Assembly (NCBI GenBank): GCA_964441755.1
Contig: CAYTVG010000014.1
Span: forward strand, 53,164 to 117,163
Reading direction: 5' to 3'
Source of the DNA: JAUMBM01 sp964441755
Lineage (GTDB): Bacteria > Bacteroidota > Bacteroidia > Chitinophagales > Saprospiraceae
DNA: 64,000 nucleotides
In this document: positions 18,401-26,210 of the stretch, piece by piece
How the letters are laid out: the number at the start of each line of letters is the position of its first letter
How positions within the stretch are numbered: position 1 is the stretch's first letter
Made by a program: the position numbers and the translations under genes
Notes under the pieces: model-generated
The model's input: only the letters and a program-made list of their open reading frames with translations
What the model was told of the DNA's origin: nothing
Database searches by the model: none

Positions 18401-21400
18401 TGGCAATACCCGCTTCTGGTGCCAGCTCGCCAACCGCACGGAAGAGCAGCAAGGCTGGTATGACAGCCAGTTGCGATACCAACTCAGCGAGGCCGACCGC
18501 GGCAATCTGCGGTTTAACCTCTCCTATGTGCGCTTCAACCGCATACAACAGGAACAGTATACCGTGGCCGTCCCCTGGACCAACAAATCGCTCAACATCA
18601 TCACCGAAACTTTCCGCGATAAGCTGAGCCCGGGCACGCCCGAAAGCTGGCTTATCCGCATCGAGGGCGATTCCACCGCCAGCAAACGGGCAGAGTTGCT
18701 GGCTTCGATGTACGATGCCAGCCTCGACCAGCTGCGGCCGCACCGATGGGCTTTTGATCCCTTCCCGCGGTCCGGCCGGCTCGCTCCCTGGCAGGCGCAT
18801 TATTTTGCTGCCGGCGGGCCACGGCTGAACAGCCGTTATTATTACCGCAACGAAGCCGAGGCTGAGCTGCCGGCTCTGCGCTACCCCAGCCTCAACCTTT
18901 TCGGCTTTGCTGATGCCTATGGGCATCTGCGGTTCATGCGAGTGACCATGGCAGGCGGCCGGGATAGCGGCGCCCCAAGGCCTAAAGGCATACGCGAGCC
19001 GGAGGGTATGGTCATGGAGAGCAGGCTCGATGGCCCGCCCCCGCCGCCACCGCCGGCAGACAGCGTCAGGGAGGTGGCTGCACCCCCGGCCCCGCCGACA
19101 CAGCCCAGCCCGCCCCCGCTGCGCACCAACCTGCAGGAGACCGCCTTTTTTATGCCCAAGCTGGTCACCGACGAGCAGGGGCGCACCGCCCTGCGGTTTA
19201 CCAGCCCGGAGGCGCTCACGCGCTGGAAGCTGCAGCTTTTTGCCCATACGCCCGAGCTGGCCTATGGCTACCGCGAGTTGGAGGTGGTCACCCAGAAGGA
19301 ACTCATGATACAGCCCAATGCGCCCCGCTTCCTGCGCGAGGGCGACCGCCTCGCGTTTACGGCCAAGGTGAGCAACCTGAGCGCGCAGGCGCTTAGCTGC
19401 GTAGCGCGGCTCGAACTATACGACGCCGCTACGCGGCAGCCGCTGCAGCAGGCCTACGGGCTGCAGCCCGAGCAGCGGCTGACGGTGGCGGCCGACAGCA
19501 CCTACAGCCTGTCGTGGCCGCTGGAGGTGCCTTATGGCGCCACAGGCGCCCTCATTTACCGGGTCACGGTCGAAAGCGAGCGCTTCAGCGATGGCGAGGA
19601 AAATGCGCTGCCCGTGCTGAGCAGCCGCACCCTGGTCACGGAGACCCTGCCGCTGCAGGTGCGCGGCGGGCAGCAGCGCAGCTTCGAGCTGCTGCCGCTG
19701 AGCAGAGCGGCCGGCCGCAGCGGCATCAGCCACCAGCAGTTTACCCTCGAAATCACCACCAATCCCGCCTGGCTGGCCGTCAAAGCGCTGCCCTACCTGC
19801 TGGAAGACGGCAACGAGTCGACCACCCAGCTCATGGACCGCTACTACGCCAACAGCCTGTCGACGCACATCGTGGGCAAGTTTCCGCAGCTGAAGAGCGT
19901 TTTTGATAGCTGGAAGGACAACCCCACAGCCCTCAAAAGCCCGCTGCTGACCAATGAAGCGCTCAAGAGCGCCGTGCTGGCCGAAACCCCCTGGGTGATG
20001 GACGCGGCCTCCGAAAGCGAGCAGCGTGCGCGCATCGCTACGCTTTTTGACCTCAGCCGCCTCAGCAAGGAGCAGGCGCAGGCCATGGACCAGCTGGCGC
20101 GCCGGCAGCAGCCCGGCGGCGGCTTCGCCTGGTATCCGGGCGGGCGCGAAAGCTGGTACATCAGCCAGTATGTGGTCGAAAAGATCGCCCACCTCAGCCA
20201 GCTGGGGGTGGCCAACTGGGAGAGCAGTCCGCAGTCGCGGGAGGTGGTCGGGCAGGCGCTGGCCTTCATCGACCGGCAGTTTGTCGAGCACTACGAGGAA
20301 CTGCAGCGCCGGAGCAGCCGGCAGGCGGATGTGCTCGACAACAACCAGCTGAGTCCGGTGGTGCTGCACTACCTGTATACGCGCTCTTATTTTCCCTCGC
20401 AGCGGGCCGGCTATGCCGACCAGGCTGCCTGGCAGTATTTTATCGGCCAGGCCGAAAAGTACTGGCTGCAGCTCAGCCTGTACGAGCAGGGCATGGCAGC
20501 GCTGGCGCTCTACCGCTCGGGCCGCGAGGCGGCAGCCCGCCGCATACTGGCGTCGCTGCGCGACCGCGCCCTGCGCAGCGACGAGCTGGGGCTCTACTGG
20601 AAGCGACCCGCCGGCTGGCAGTGGCATGAGCTGCCGATTGAGACCCATGCGCTGATGATCGAACTCTTTGGTACGCTGGAGGCGCCGGAGGCCGAGCTCG
20701 ACGAGCTGCGGCTGTGGCTGCTCAAAAACAAGGAGACCAATCGCTGGGAGACGACCAAGGCTACCGCCTCGGCTGTCTATGCCCTGCTGCTGGGCGGCAG
20801 CTCCTGGCTGGAAGAAAGCCAGCCGCTGGAGATTAGCTTCCCGCGGGCGCCGGCAGCCCTCTGCGAGGCGCCGCTGGCTGCAGCGCAGCAGTCGGCTGAG
20901 GCGGGCAGTGGATATTTCCAGCTGCAATGGGCCGCCAGCGACAGCCTGCCGCTGCTGGCATCCGTAAGCCTGCGCAACCCCAACAAGGTGGTCGCCTTGG
21001 GCGGTATCTACTGGCAGTCGTTCCAGCCCATCGATCAGGTGGAGCGCTCCATGGCGGGCCCTTTCAGTGTGAGCCGCAGCCTGTATAAAGAAGTGGACAG
21101 CCCTGCGGGCAAAAGGCTGGAAGCGCTTAGCGAGGGCAGCCCGCTGCAGCCCGGCGACCGGCTGGTGGTGCGGCTGGTGGTGCGCAGCGACCGCGAGATG
21201 TCGTATGTACACCTCAAAGACCTGCGCGGCAGCGGCCTCGAGCCGGTAGAAAAGCGCAGCGGCTACCGCTGGGAAGGGGGGCTCTCCTACTACCTGAGCA
21301 CGACCGACCTGGCCGCCAACTTTTTCATCGACTACCTGCCCAAAGGAAGTTTTGTGCTGGAGTACCCGCTGCAGGTCGTGCACAGGGGCAATTATTCCAG

Positions 21401-21479
21401 CGGGCTGGCCAGCCTGCAGTCGTTCTATGCGCCGGCCTTTAGCAGCCATAGCGAGGGGGTGCGGGTAGAGGTAAAATGA
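15423..21479 (+). CDS. Alpha-2-macroglobulin family protein without thioester
   Basis: At 2018 residues this is a giant periplasmic or surface MG-domain protein with an N-terminal signal (TLLFLLTTTCLLQAQ). A helical N-terminal region (30-370) is followed by MG domains; VHFFLDRAIYRPGQRVYFKG near residue 600 is the typical MG2 entry. A proline-rich hinge (PPPPPPPADS, about 1204) falls where the bait region would be, and the A2M core follows (FMPKLVTDEQGRTALRFTSP, about 1243). In the alpha/alpha toroid, where the CxEQ thioester should stand, the sequence is EDGNESTTQLMDRYYAN (about 1462), so no thioester can form. That is like the E. coli YfaS type rather than the trapping YfhM type. No pbpC-like gene is adjacent. 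Role as protease trap is uncertain. Confidence 0.88.
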   Translation: MTYPFNHRLCTTLLFLLTTTCLLQAQRPAMTKDYLSEWKNIDSLAAAGLFSEARTQSLQLYRQAQADEQPQQALKALLHWGGFNNEVEDKGLLSNIAFANEELATADYPLKPLLQSILAEAYHNYLDANRWEISQRTPLTEGRPEAMDEWTSLDFVRASTALYLASLQDIRSRELPVEQLSPLLQPGYNLLLQRPTLYDLLLQRALRHFQNTNAYLSEPEHAFRLGQAEAFAPAEVFVNYTFPAHDSSSFVYQSLLIYQQGLRWRLQRAADQAAALTDLDLSRLQFVSSHFQGADVPQQLRAALDRLLASRPDAWSQGAVKLAIARWYYEQGQGYERTREETHALRYAWAEAEKICRQLEADTQQPLLSAQAAALAAGIRSRSLDGQVEQVYLPGAQGLYQVSYRNIDKVYGRIVAQNGREPNLRGDELLNYYAGLKPLQSWQAAVTNPGDFRDHSTEQSFGPLRPGRYLLLLSTGERFDTSGQWLAFSFAVSNMALLQHPEEERREFLVVDRSSGAPLAGVKVVPLSRSDEYRNETRWDEGAPVYSDADGRIQLPRKSGSGYLRLRLSKGKDVFETPDPWYIYDHDRRQQRETNVHFFLDRAIYRPGQRVYFKGLVVQYDQRRLPSVVAGRRLTIRLRDANWQEVSIQELQTNAYGSISGSFVLPEGVLTGNMSLQTDIGNIYFAVEAYKRPRFEVSLLPPAGQPQLGDTVTVVASAMSYAGPAVSGASVRYTVTRYQSYSWRSMRGWWPDSSIGGDAVASGTVTTDAKGNGSIRFAALPPAAYRAGEKAIYRYELQVDVTDGTGETQSASSSLLIGSHRHIASLEVPERHDNTDSLPVRLQAVDLNQQPVPLQGELQVYRLQAPQQFFIDRYWKKPEYPMADQRHFRRHFPLLAYGQEDEPEHWQPAALQHRQLLSSREATQLAVADWPAGHYLLTFVYADENGDSLQLRSILQLSDRGRLPAGIAGQVSGLPARRLQPGDSLQLQLASSDGNTRFWCQLANRTEEQQGWYDSQLRYQLSEADRGNLRFNLSYVRFNRIQQEQYTVAVPWTNKSLNIITETFRDKLSPGTPESWLIRIEGDSTASKRAELLASMYDASLDQLRPHRWAFDPFPRSGRLAPWQAHYFAAGGPRLNSRYYYRNEAEAELPALRYPSLNLFGFADAYGHLRFMRVTMAGGRDSGAPRPKGIREPEGMVMESRLDGPPPPPPPADSVREVAAPPAPPTQPSPPPLRTNLQETAFFMPKLVTDEQGRTALRFTSPEALTRWKLQLFAHTPELAYGYRELEVVTQKELMIQPNAPRFLREGDRLAFTAKVSNLSAQALSCVARLELYDAATRQPLQQAYGLQPEQRLTVAADSTYSLSWPLEVPYGATGALIYRVTVESERFSDGEENALPVLSSRTLVTETLPLQVRGGQQRSFELLPLSRAAGRSGISHQQFTLEITTNPAWLAVKALPYLLEDGNESTTQLMDRYYANSLSTHIVGKFPQLKSVFDSWKDNPTALKSPLLTNEALKSAVLAETPWVMDAASESEQRARIATLFDLSRLSKEQAQAMDQLARRQQPGGGFAWYPGGRESWYISQYVVEKIAHLSQLGVANWESSPQSREVVGQALAFIDRQFVEHYEELQRRSSRQADVLDNNQLSPVVLHYLYTRSYFPSQRAGYADQAAWQYFIGQAEKYWLQLSLYEQGMAALALYRSGREAAARRILASLRDRALRSDELGLYWKRPAGWQWHELPIETHALMIELFGTLEAPEAELDELRLWLLKNKETNRWETTKATASAVYALLLGGSSWLEESQPLEISFPRAPAALCEAPLAAAQQSAEAGSGYFQLQWAASDSLPLLASVSLRNPNKVVALGGIYWQSFQPIDQVERSMAGPFSVSRSLYKEVDSPAGKRLEALSEGSPLQPGDRLVVRLVVRSDREMSYVHLKDLRGSGLEPVEKRSGYRWEGGLSYYLSTTDLAANFFIDYLPKGSFVLEYPLQVVHRGNYSSGLASLQSFYAPAFSSHSEGVRVEVK

Positions 21480-21483
21480 TAGT

Positions 21484-21616
21484 AAAAAGCGGCGGCTGCC
21501 CGGTGTCCCGGGCAGCCGCCGCTTTTTTACTTACTTTACGTTGGCTAATGGCTGCTTCGGGCAGCCATTAGCCAATGTAATATATTTTGGGGATTTTGGC
21601 CGTTGGCCAAAATCCC
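21484..21616. terminator. Three consecutive hairpins between convergent genes
   Basis: 21484-21527: long GC stem flanked by AAAAA and TTTTT, a bidirectional intrinsic terminator. 21541-21575: 15-bp perfect arms with loop TTCGG. 21590-21616: 12-bp perfect arms GGGATTTTGGCC with loop GTT. They separate the alpha-2-macroglobulin gene from the minus-strand lipoprotein gene. Confidence 0.85.
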
Positions 21617-21632
21617 TAAGCCAGCTTACTGC

Positions 21633-22124
21633 TTAATTGTGATAAGCCGTATTGTGTACCAACTGCGTACCGCACTTGGCGCAGGCAACTGCGCTACCGG
21701 CACCACCGGCACAACCTTTGCTGCAGGTGTAGTGCCATACACCCGCTGCATTTTGTGCCGGCTCAGCAGCCGGCTGTGGCGTAGCCGTAGGGCCGGCAGG
21801 CGTCATTGTTGCGGCAGGTGCAGCCCCCGGCTGCTGGGCAGGCTGGTCGTGGAAAGCCTGGTTGTGGAGATAAGCAGTGCCGCAGACGGGGCAGTTGCCC
21901 TGTGCAGGGCCACCGCTGCCCTGGCAGTTGTTGGGGCAGATATAGTGCTGTACCCCACCCGCTGCAGCGGTAGCGGGCGCAGGCGCAGCCGCCGGCGTCG
22001 CAGGCTGCACGGCAGTCGTGCCCGAAGGGGTAGCTGTATCAGCCGCCCCGGACGAGGCGTCGTTCTTGCAGGCATAGGTCAGTGGCAGCAATGCCAGCAA
22101 GCATAGAATGAACAAGTTCTTCAT
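21633..22124 (-). CDS. Small lipoprotein with two Cys4-type zinc-ribbon-like repeats
   Basis: The N-terminus is a lipoprotein signal with lipobox LTYAC (Cys19). A Pro/Ala/Thr-rich linker leads to two related modules: HYICPNNCQGSG then GNCPVCGTAYLHNQAFH, and HYTCSKGCAGGAG then VACAKCGTQLVHNTAYHN. Each has CxxxC and CPxCG/CAKCG plus His residues. They recall the small heavy-metal-binding domain (YTCPMHP...CPKCGM) of copper-export proteins, though that alignment is loose. Possible role: periplasmic metal binding. It stands alone, converging on the alpha-2-macroglobulin gene. Confidence 0.7.
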   Translation of the reverse strand: MKNLFILCLLALLPLTYACKNDASSGAADTATPSGTTAVQPATPAAAPAPATAAAGGVQHYICPNNCQGSGGPAQGNCPVCGTAYLHNQAFHDQPAQQPGAAPAATMTPAGPTATPQPAAEPAQNAAGVWHYTCSKGCAGGAGSAVACAKCGTQLVHNTAYHN

Positions 22125-22204
22125 GTCTTCAGATTAACGTTGCAAAATGGTTTGAAGTAACATCACCGGAATGATGACTGTAAAGGTACGCATTCTGTTG
22201 TATT

Positions 22205-22425
22205 GTTGCAGGCAGCGCAAAAAAAATCACTGCGCAATCCCGGCCGGTTGGTGGCTTGGTAAGCTTGTGTGTACGTTGCAGGCAGCGCAAAAATCACTGC
22301 GCAAACCCGGCAGGTTGGTGGCTTGGTAAGCTTGTGTGTACGTTGCAGGCAGCGCAAAAATCACTGCGCAAACCCGGCCGGTTGGTGGCTTGGTAGTTGG
22401 TGTGTACGTTGCCGGCAGCACCAAA
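22205..22425. repeat. 67-bp tandem direct repeat, four copies
   Basis: The unit begins GTTGCAGGCAGCGCAAAAAT and contains CACTGCGC, GGTTGGTGGCTTGGTAAGCT and TGTGTGTAC. Copies start at 22205, 22275, 22342 and 22408 (partial and diverged). Each copy has a short GCGC...GCGC inverted repeat. No gene is encoded. It lies between the 5' end of the lipoprotein gene and the 3' end of the lrp-like gene, both minus-strand. Confidence 0.88.
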
Positions 22426-22427
22426 AA

Positions 22428-22461
22428 AATCGCCGCACAAGCGCGGGCTTGTGCGGCGATT
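22428..22461 (-). terminator. Intrinsic terminator of the Lrp-family gene
   Basis: Arms of 15 bp (AATCGCCGCACAAGC and its complement) with a 4-nt loop, followed on the minus strand by a T run. It lies 20 bp past the stop of the regulator gene. Confidence 0.85.
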
Positions 22462-22481
22462 CCGATGCGAAGCGGCTGACC

Positions 22482-22955
22482 CTAGTCGTACTTGAAAGGA
22501 AGCACCTTGCTGTCCTTCACGGTAGAAAGCGTCATCAGCGTGCGCAGACGCTCGATTTCGTCGATTTGAGAGAGTGTTTTAAACAACAGCTTCTCATAAG
22601 TGGGGATATCCTGGCAGACGATTTTCATGATAAAATCAGCATCGCCGGTGATGATGTAGCACTCTGCGATTTCGTCAATTTCCCGGATCTTTTCCAGAAA
22701 ATTGTCGAGCGCTTTTTCTTTTTGCCAGGCCAGGGATACCAGTACGAATGTCTTCACATTCAGGCCGATAGACTGCGGGTTCACCTGCGCATGATAGCTC
22801 TCGATAATCTCACTCTGCTCCAGTTTCTTAACGCGCTCTAAGGTAGGTGCCGGTGATAAACCAATCTTCTTGGAAAGATCCAGATTGGTAATTTTGCTGT
22901 TTTCCTGTAGAATTTTCAGGATTTTAAGGTCAATTTTATCCAGTTTTTCAGCCAT
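22482..22955 (-). CDS. Lrp/AsnC family transcriptional regulator
   Basis: 157 residues with the standard order: winged HTH at about 5-55 (LDKIDLKILKILQENSKITN, then IGLSPAPTLERVKKLEQ) and the RAM/AsnC effector domain at about 65-145 (ECYIITGDADFIMKIVCQD). Regulators of this family bind amino acids and form octamers. It is divergent from pabB over a 226-bp AT-rich region, so it may control pabB or itself. Length and layout are typical. Confidence 0.93.
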   Translation of the reverse strand: MAEKLDKIDLKILKILQENSKITNLDLSKKIGLSPAPTLERVKKLEQSEIIESYHAQVNPQSIGLNVKTFVLVSLAWQKEKALDNFLEKIREIDEIAECYIITGDADFIMKIVCQDIPTYEKLLFKTLSQIDEIERLRTLMTLSTVKDSKVLPFKYD

Positions 22956-23181
22956 GTTCGGTCTATGATTGTTATTTGTTGCGAATTGAAATTTGATGCA
23001 AGTTACAGCGATCTGAAATAAAATGCAAGTGTTTTAATAAAAAAGGGAATGTATATTTCAAATAATGTACAAATACCCTCTTTATTGACAATTTTATTTT
23101 GTACGCTTTTTTAGTCAACCCTTTTTTCGTACAACAATAAAATGCTTATTTACAAATTAATTTGTATGCAGCACGGCCATT
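22956..23181. promoter_or_regulatory. AT-rich divergent promoter region between the Lrp gene and pabB
   Basis: 226 bp, much more AT-rich than the surrounding genes. It contains the separated inverted pair TTGTACG (23099-23105) and CGTACAA (23128-23134), plus an extra GTAC near 23067. Such phased GTAC-centred sites are a plausible operator set for the adjacent Lrp-type regulator, but this is inference. Confidence 0.4.
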
Positions 23182-24189
23182 ATGAGACAATCAGAAGCAC
23201 ACAAAAGTTTTGTACATCCCTCTCAAAACCTGCAAATATTTTGCGACACCCTCAATACATGGGGCCGGGAGCGGATTCCGGGCTTCTTTATGCTCGATTT
23301 TGAACAGCAGCGGCCGCGCACCTGGCGGCTTGACGAACTGGATCCTGCTGATATTATGTTTGATTTTCAGGGGGTTAAAAATTTTGATTTTTCACCACCA
23401 TCAGTGCCTGTGCAATTGCTGGGGCGGCAGCCTGTATCTTTTGCGCATTACCGGCAAGCATTTGAGGTGGTGCAGTCGGGTTTGCTGCGGGGCGATGCTT
23501 TTTTGGTCAACCTCACTATGCCCACGGCCGTAGAGCTCTCGGGGGGGCTGCGGGAGGTCTTTTTGCAGAGTCGCGCCCGCTACCGGCTGTGGCTGCGGGA
23601 TGAGTTTGTCTGCTTTTCGCCCGAAATATTTGTCCGCATTCAGGAAGGCGCTATTCATACCTTTCCTATGAAGGGCACGCGGCCGGCCGACGAGCCGTCG
23701 GCGGGGCAGCTTTTGCTGGATGATCCCAAGGAGGCTGCAGAGCATGCTACGATTGTCGATCTGATGCGCAACGATCTCAGCCGGGTTGCGCAGCGGGTGC
23801 GGGTGGAGCGCTACCGCTATCTCGAGCGCGTAGACAACGGCCGCGGGGGGCTGTGGCAGACGAGCAGCCATATTGTCGGGCAACTGCCCGATGATCTGCT
23901 GCCGCAGCTTGGCGACCTGCTGCTGAAGCTGCTGCCGGCAGGCTCAATCAGTGGTGCTCCCAAGCCCAGCACGCTGGAGATTATCGCGCGGGCGGAGGGG
24001 CGCCCGCGGGGGTATTATACGGGCATCGCCGGCTATTTTGATGGCCACAGCCTGGATAGTTGTGTGCTCATCCGCTTTATTGAGGAGACGGATGGGGGTA
24101 TGCGCTACTGGTCAGGGGGCGGGGTGACTGCGCGGAGTCGCGCAGCGGAGGAGTATCAGGAGTTGCTTGATAAGGTGTATTTAGGGTAA
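23182..24189 (+). CDS. pabB: Aminodeoxychorismate synthase component I (chorismate-binding enzyme)
   Basis: Forms 4-amino-4-deoxychorismate from chorismate and ammonia in folate synthesis. The chorismate-binding core is clear: FPMKGTRPA, ATIVDLMRNDLSRVA, GSISGAPKPSTLEIIARAEG, RGYYTGIAGYF and the closing SGGGVTARSRAAEEYQEL. At 335 residues it is the short form, lacking a glutaminase domain and the long N-terminal domain of TrpE. It is followed after 79 bp by a class IV aminotransferase-fold gene that would supply the lyase, the usual pabB-pabC arrangement. No glutamine amidotransferase (pabA) is in the window. Confidence 0.9.
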   Translation: MRQSEAHKSFVHPSQNLQIFCDTLNTWGRERIPGFFMLDFEQQRPRTWRLDELDPADIMFDFQGVKNFDFSPPSVPVQLLGRQPVSFAHYRQAFEVVQSGLLRGDAFLVNLTMPTAVELSGGLREVFLQSRARYRLWLRDEFVCFSPEIFVRIQEGAIHTFPMKGTRPADEPSAGQLLLDDPKEAAEHATIVDLMRNDLSRVAQRVRVERYRYLERVDNGRGGLWQTSSHIVGQLPDDLLPQLGDLLLKLLPAGSISGAPKPSTLEIIARAEGRPRGYYTGIAGYFDGHSLDSCVLIRFIEETDGGMRYWSGGGVTARSRAAEEYQELLDKVYLG

Positions 24190-24218
24190 TTGTTTTTTTG
24201 AGGCTATGCCTCTAAAAA

Positions 24219-24253
24219 CCTGCATTTTGGCGGCTGTGCCGCCAAAATGCAGG
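24219..24253. terminator. 16-3-16 hairpin between pabB and pabC
   Basis: Perfect arms CCTGCATTTTGGCGGC and complement with loop TGT. It sits just before the pabC start at 24269, so it may attenuate read-through or hide the start region. Confidence 0.7.
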
Positions 24254-24268
24254 CAAACACACATATAC

Positions 24269-24886
24269 ATGTCAAAAAACCAAGCTACCCTTCTCGAGTC
24301 GATAAGACTCGAGAACGGCCTCCTCCCCCTGCTCGACTACCACCAGTCCCGGGTAGACCGCAGCCGTGCCCTGCTGGGCTGGCGGCAGCCACTTTCGCTG
24401 CAGGCTCTCCTCAGCGAGCAGCCGCTGCCGCAGCAGGGGTTGTATAAGCTGCGCGTCACCTATGGCTGCGAGCAGGTGCAGGTCAACTGGCTGCCGTATG
24501 TGCGTCGACCGGTGCGCAGCCTGCGGCTGCTCCCGGCCGACGGGCTTTCCTACGGGCTCAAATGGGCCGACCGGCGGGCGCTGGAGGACTGCTTTTCCCT
24601 GCGGGGCGACTGCGATGATGTGCTGCTGCTGCAGGACGGGCGGCTGACGGATACGTCCTACGCCAATGTGGCGCTCTTCGACGGGCAGCAGTGGTGGACG
24701 CCGAAGCGGCCGCTGCTGCAGGGGGTGCGCCGCGAGTTTTTGCTCGCCGGCGGCGTATTGCAGCCGGCGGAGCTGCGGGTGGAGGATTTGGCAGCGTTTC
24801 GCTGCCTGCGGGTGTTTAATGCTATGATTGACCTGGCGGAAGCAGAGGATATCTACATTTTCGACGCTGGCGCGTCGAAAATGTAA
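24269..24886 (+). CDS. pabC: Class IV aminotransferase-fold protein, probable aminodeoxychorismate lyase
   Basis: PLP-dependent family that releases pyruvate from aminodeoxychorismate to give 4-aminobenzoate. Visible signatures are LLESIRLENGLLPLLDYHQSR at the start, DDVLLLQDGRLTDTSYANVA (the class IV motif) at about 125, and PLLQGVRREFLL. At 205 residues it is shorter than classical PabC. I use the Met at 24269 (MSKNQATLLES), not an upstream ATG at 24206. Its last codons (FDAGASKM) are read from the first arm-loop-arm of a 13-4-13 hairpin, so the stop lies at the hairpin foot. Assignment rests mainly on the pabB neighbour. Confidence 0.82.
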   Translation: MSKNQATLLESIRLENGLLPLLDYHQSRVDRSRALLGWRQPLSLQALLSEQPLPQQGLYKLRVTYGCEQVQVNWLPYVRRPVRSLRLLPADGLSYGLKWADRRALEDCFSLRGDCDDVLLLQDGRLTDTSYANVALFDGQQWWTPKRPLLQGVRREFLLAGGVLQPAELRVEDLAAFRCLRVFNAMIDLAEAEDIYIFDAGASKM

Positions 24887-24963
24887 AAGGTGCCGTGTTT
24901 TTGCCGCTTGGGCGGCAAAAACACAAAGCCCTACCCTTTTTGACGCTTTCGCGTCAAAAAGGG
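24855..24963. repeat. Three 30-nt hairpins in a row, each 13-4-13
   Basis: 24855-24884 (loop TGGC), 24895-24924 (loop TTGG) and 24934-24963 (loop TTTC). All have perfect 13-bp arms but unrelated stem words (ACATTTTCGACGC, GTGTTTTTGCCGC, CCCTTTTTGACGC). They separate pabC from gldA and likely insulate transcription. The A/T-run sides allow use as terminators on either strand. Confidence 0.88.
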
Positions 24964-24990
24964 CGGAAAACACAACAACCAAATTATTTG

Positions 24991-24998
24991 TATCTTTG
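24991..24998 (+). promoter_or_regulatory. Candidate -7 box for gldA
   Basis: TATCTTTG matches TAnnTTTG, 36 bp before the gldA start and just after the three hairpins. A -33 TTTG is not evident. Confidence 0.5.
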
Positions 24999-25034
24999 TT
25001 GCAGACTCAGTCTCTGGCACACAAAAAAGCAACT

Positions 25035-25973
25035 ATGTCCGTAATCGTTTCGGAACTTACGAAGCAGTATGGCGAGCAAAAGGCGGTAGACAACATCAGC
25101 TTTGCGGCGCAACCCGGCGAGGTGCTGGGGTTTTTAGGACCCAACGGGGCCGGCAAGACAACTACGATGAAAATCATCAGTTGCTACATACCGGCAACGG
25201 CCGGCAGCGTGAGCGTGTGCGGTTTTGATACGGCGCGGCAGTCCATGGATGTACGCCGCAACATCGGCTACCTGCCTGAGCACAACCCGCTGTATAAAGA
25301 TCTGTATGTCAAGGAATACCTTAGCTTTTTTGCACGCCTGCACCAACTGCCCAGACCGATGGCGCGCATCGCTGAGCTCATAGAGCTCACCGGCCTGGGC
25401 CGCGAGCAGCATAAGCAGATCGGTACCTTGTCTAAGGGCTACCGGCAGCGTGTGGGGCTGGCACAGGCTATGTTGCACGACCCGCAGGTGCTTATCCTCG
25501 ACGAACCTACCTCGGGACTTGATCCCAACCAGCTGGCGGAGATACGCGCGCTTATAAAGGACTTGGGCAAGGCGAAGACGGTGATTTTTTCTACGCATAT
25601 TATGCAGGAGGTCGAAGCGATCTGTGACCGGGTGGTCATCATTGACCGCGGTAAGCTCGTGGCCAATGATACGATCGATAAGCTGCACCGGGGGGTACAA
25701 CCCGAAAGTGTGGTGCTGGTGGAGTTTGGCGCTGCTGTCGAAGCAGCGCTGCTGCGCGGCATCAAGGGCGTCAGCAAGGCAGAGCATATCGGCGGCAACC
25801 GCTGGCGACTGAGCAGCGCTGCCAGGCTCGATATACGGCCGGAGGTTTTTCGCTTCGCTGCCGATAAATCGCTGGTGCTGCTGGAAATTCAGCGCGAAGA
25901 AAACAGCGTCGAGGATGTCTTTCGCAGTCTTACGCAGCCGGCTGCCGGCGAGCGCAAAGCGGGCCGTTCATGA
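25035..25973 (+). CDS. gldA: ABC transporter ATP-binding protein of the gliding-motility transporter
   Basis: A 312-residue ABC ATPase. Walker A GPNGAGKTTT (about 36-45), Q-loop region YLPEHNPLYKDLYVKEYL, signature LSKGYRQRVGLAQAML, Walker B VLILDEPTSGLDPNQ and the H-loop STHIMQEV. It is the expected partner of GldF (26830) and GldG (27610), which form an ABC complex needed for gliding and linked to type IX secretion in Flavobacterium. The start at 25035 (MSVIVSELTKQYG) is the conserved one. A 171-bp tandem duplication starts within its last 34 codons. Confidence 0.92.
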   Translation: MSVIVSELTKQYGEQKAVDNISFAAQPGEVLGFLGPNGAGKTTTMKIISCYIPATAGSVSVCGFDTARQSMDVRRNIGYLPEHNPLYKDLYVKEYLSFFARLHQLPRPMARIAELIELTGLGREQHKQIGTLSKGYRQRVGLAQAMLHDPQVLILDEPTSGLDPNQLAEIRALIKDLGKAKTVIFSTHIMQEVEAICDRVVIIDRGKLVANDTIDKLHRGVQPESVVLVEFGAAVEAALLRGIKGVSKAEHIGGNRWRLSSAARLDIRPEVFRFAADKSLVLLEIQREENSVEDVFRSLTQPAAGERKAGRS

Positions 25974-26210
25974 GCAGGATGCTGCTATGGTTGCTGCTGT
26001 GCATGCCGCTGGCCGGTGTGGCACAGACCGACAGTCTGCTCTCAGGTGCTGCCGGAAATCCGGCGCGAAGAAAACAGCGTCGAGGATGTCTTTCGCAGTC
26101 TTACGCAGCCGGCTGCCGGCGAGCGCAAAGCGGGCCGTTCATGAGCAGGATGCTGCTATGGTTGCTGCTGTGCATGCCGCTGGCCGGGATGGCACAGACC
26201 GACAGTCTGC
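25872..26210. repeat. 171-bp tandem duplication spanning the gldA 3' end and the next gene's start
   Basis: The block 25872-26042 is repeated at 26043-26210 with a few changes at its borders. Each copy holds the end of gldA, its TGA and the start and signal peptide of the next gene. The unit is 57 codons long, so the frame of the downstream gene is kept. The second gldA tail is not translated in the gldA frame. Confidence 0.95.

Noticed and set aside
16527..21449. Long minus-strand readings opposite the alpha-2-macroglobulin gene
   Set aside because: Low-complexity antisense shadows in very GC-rich DNA.
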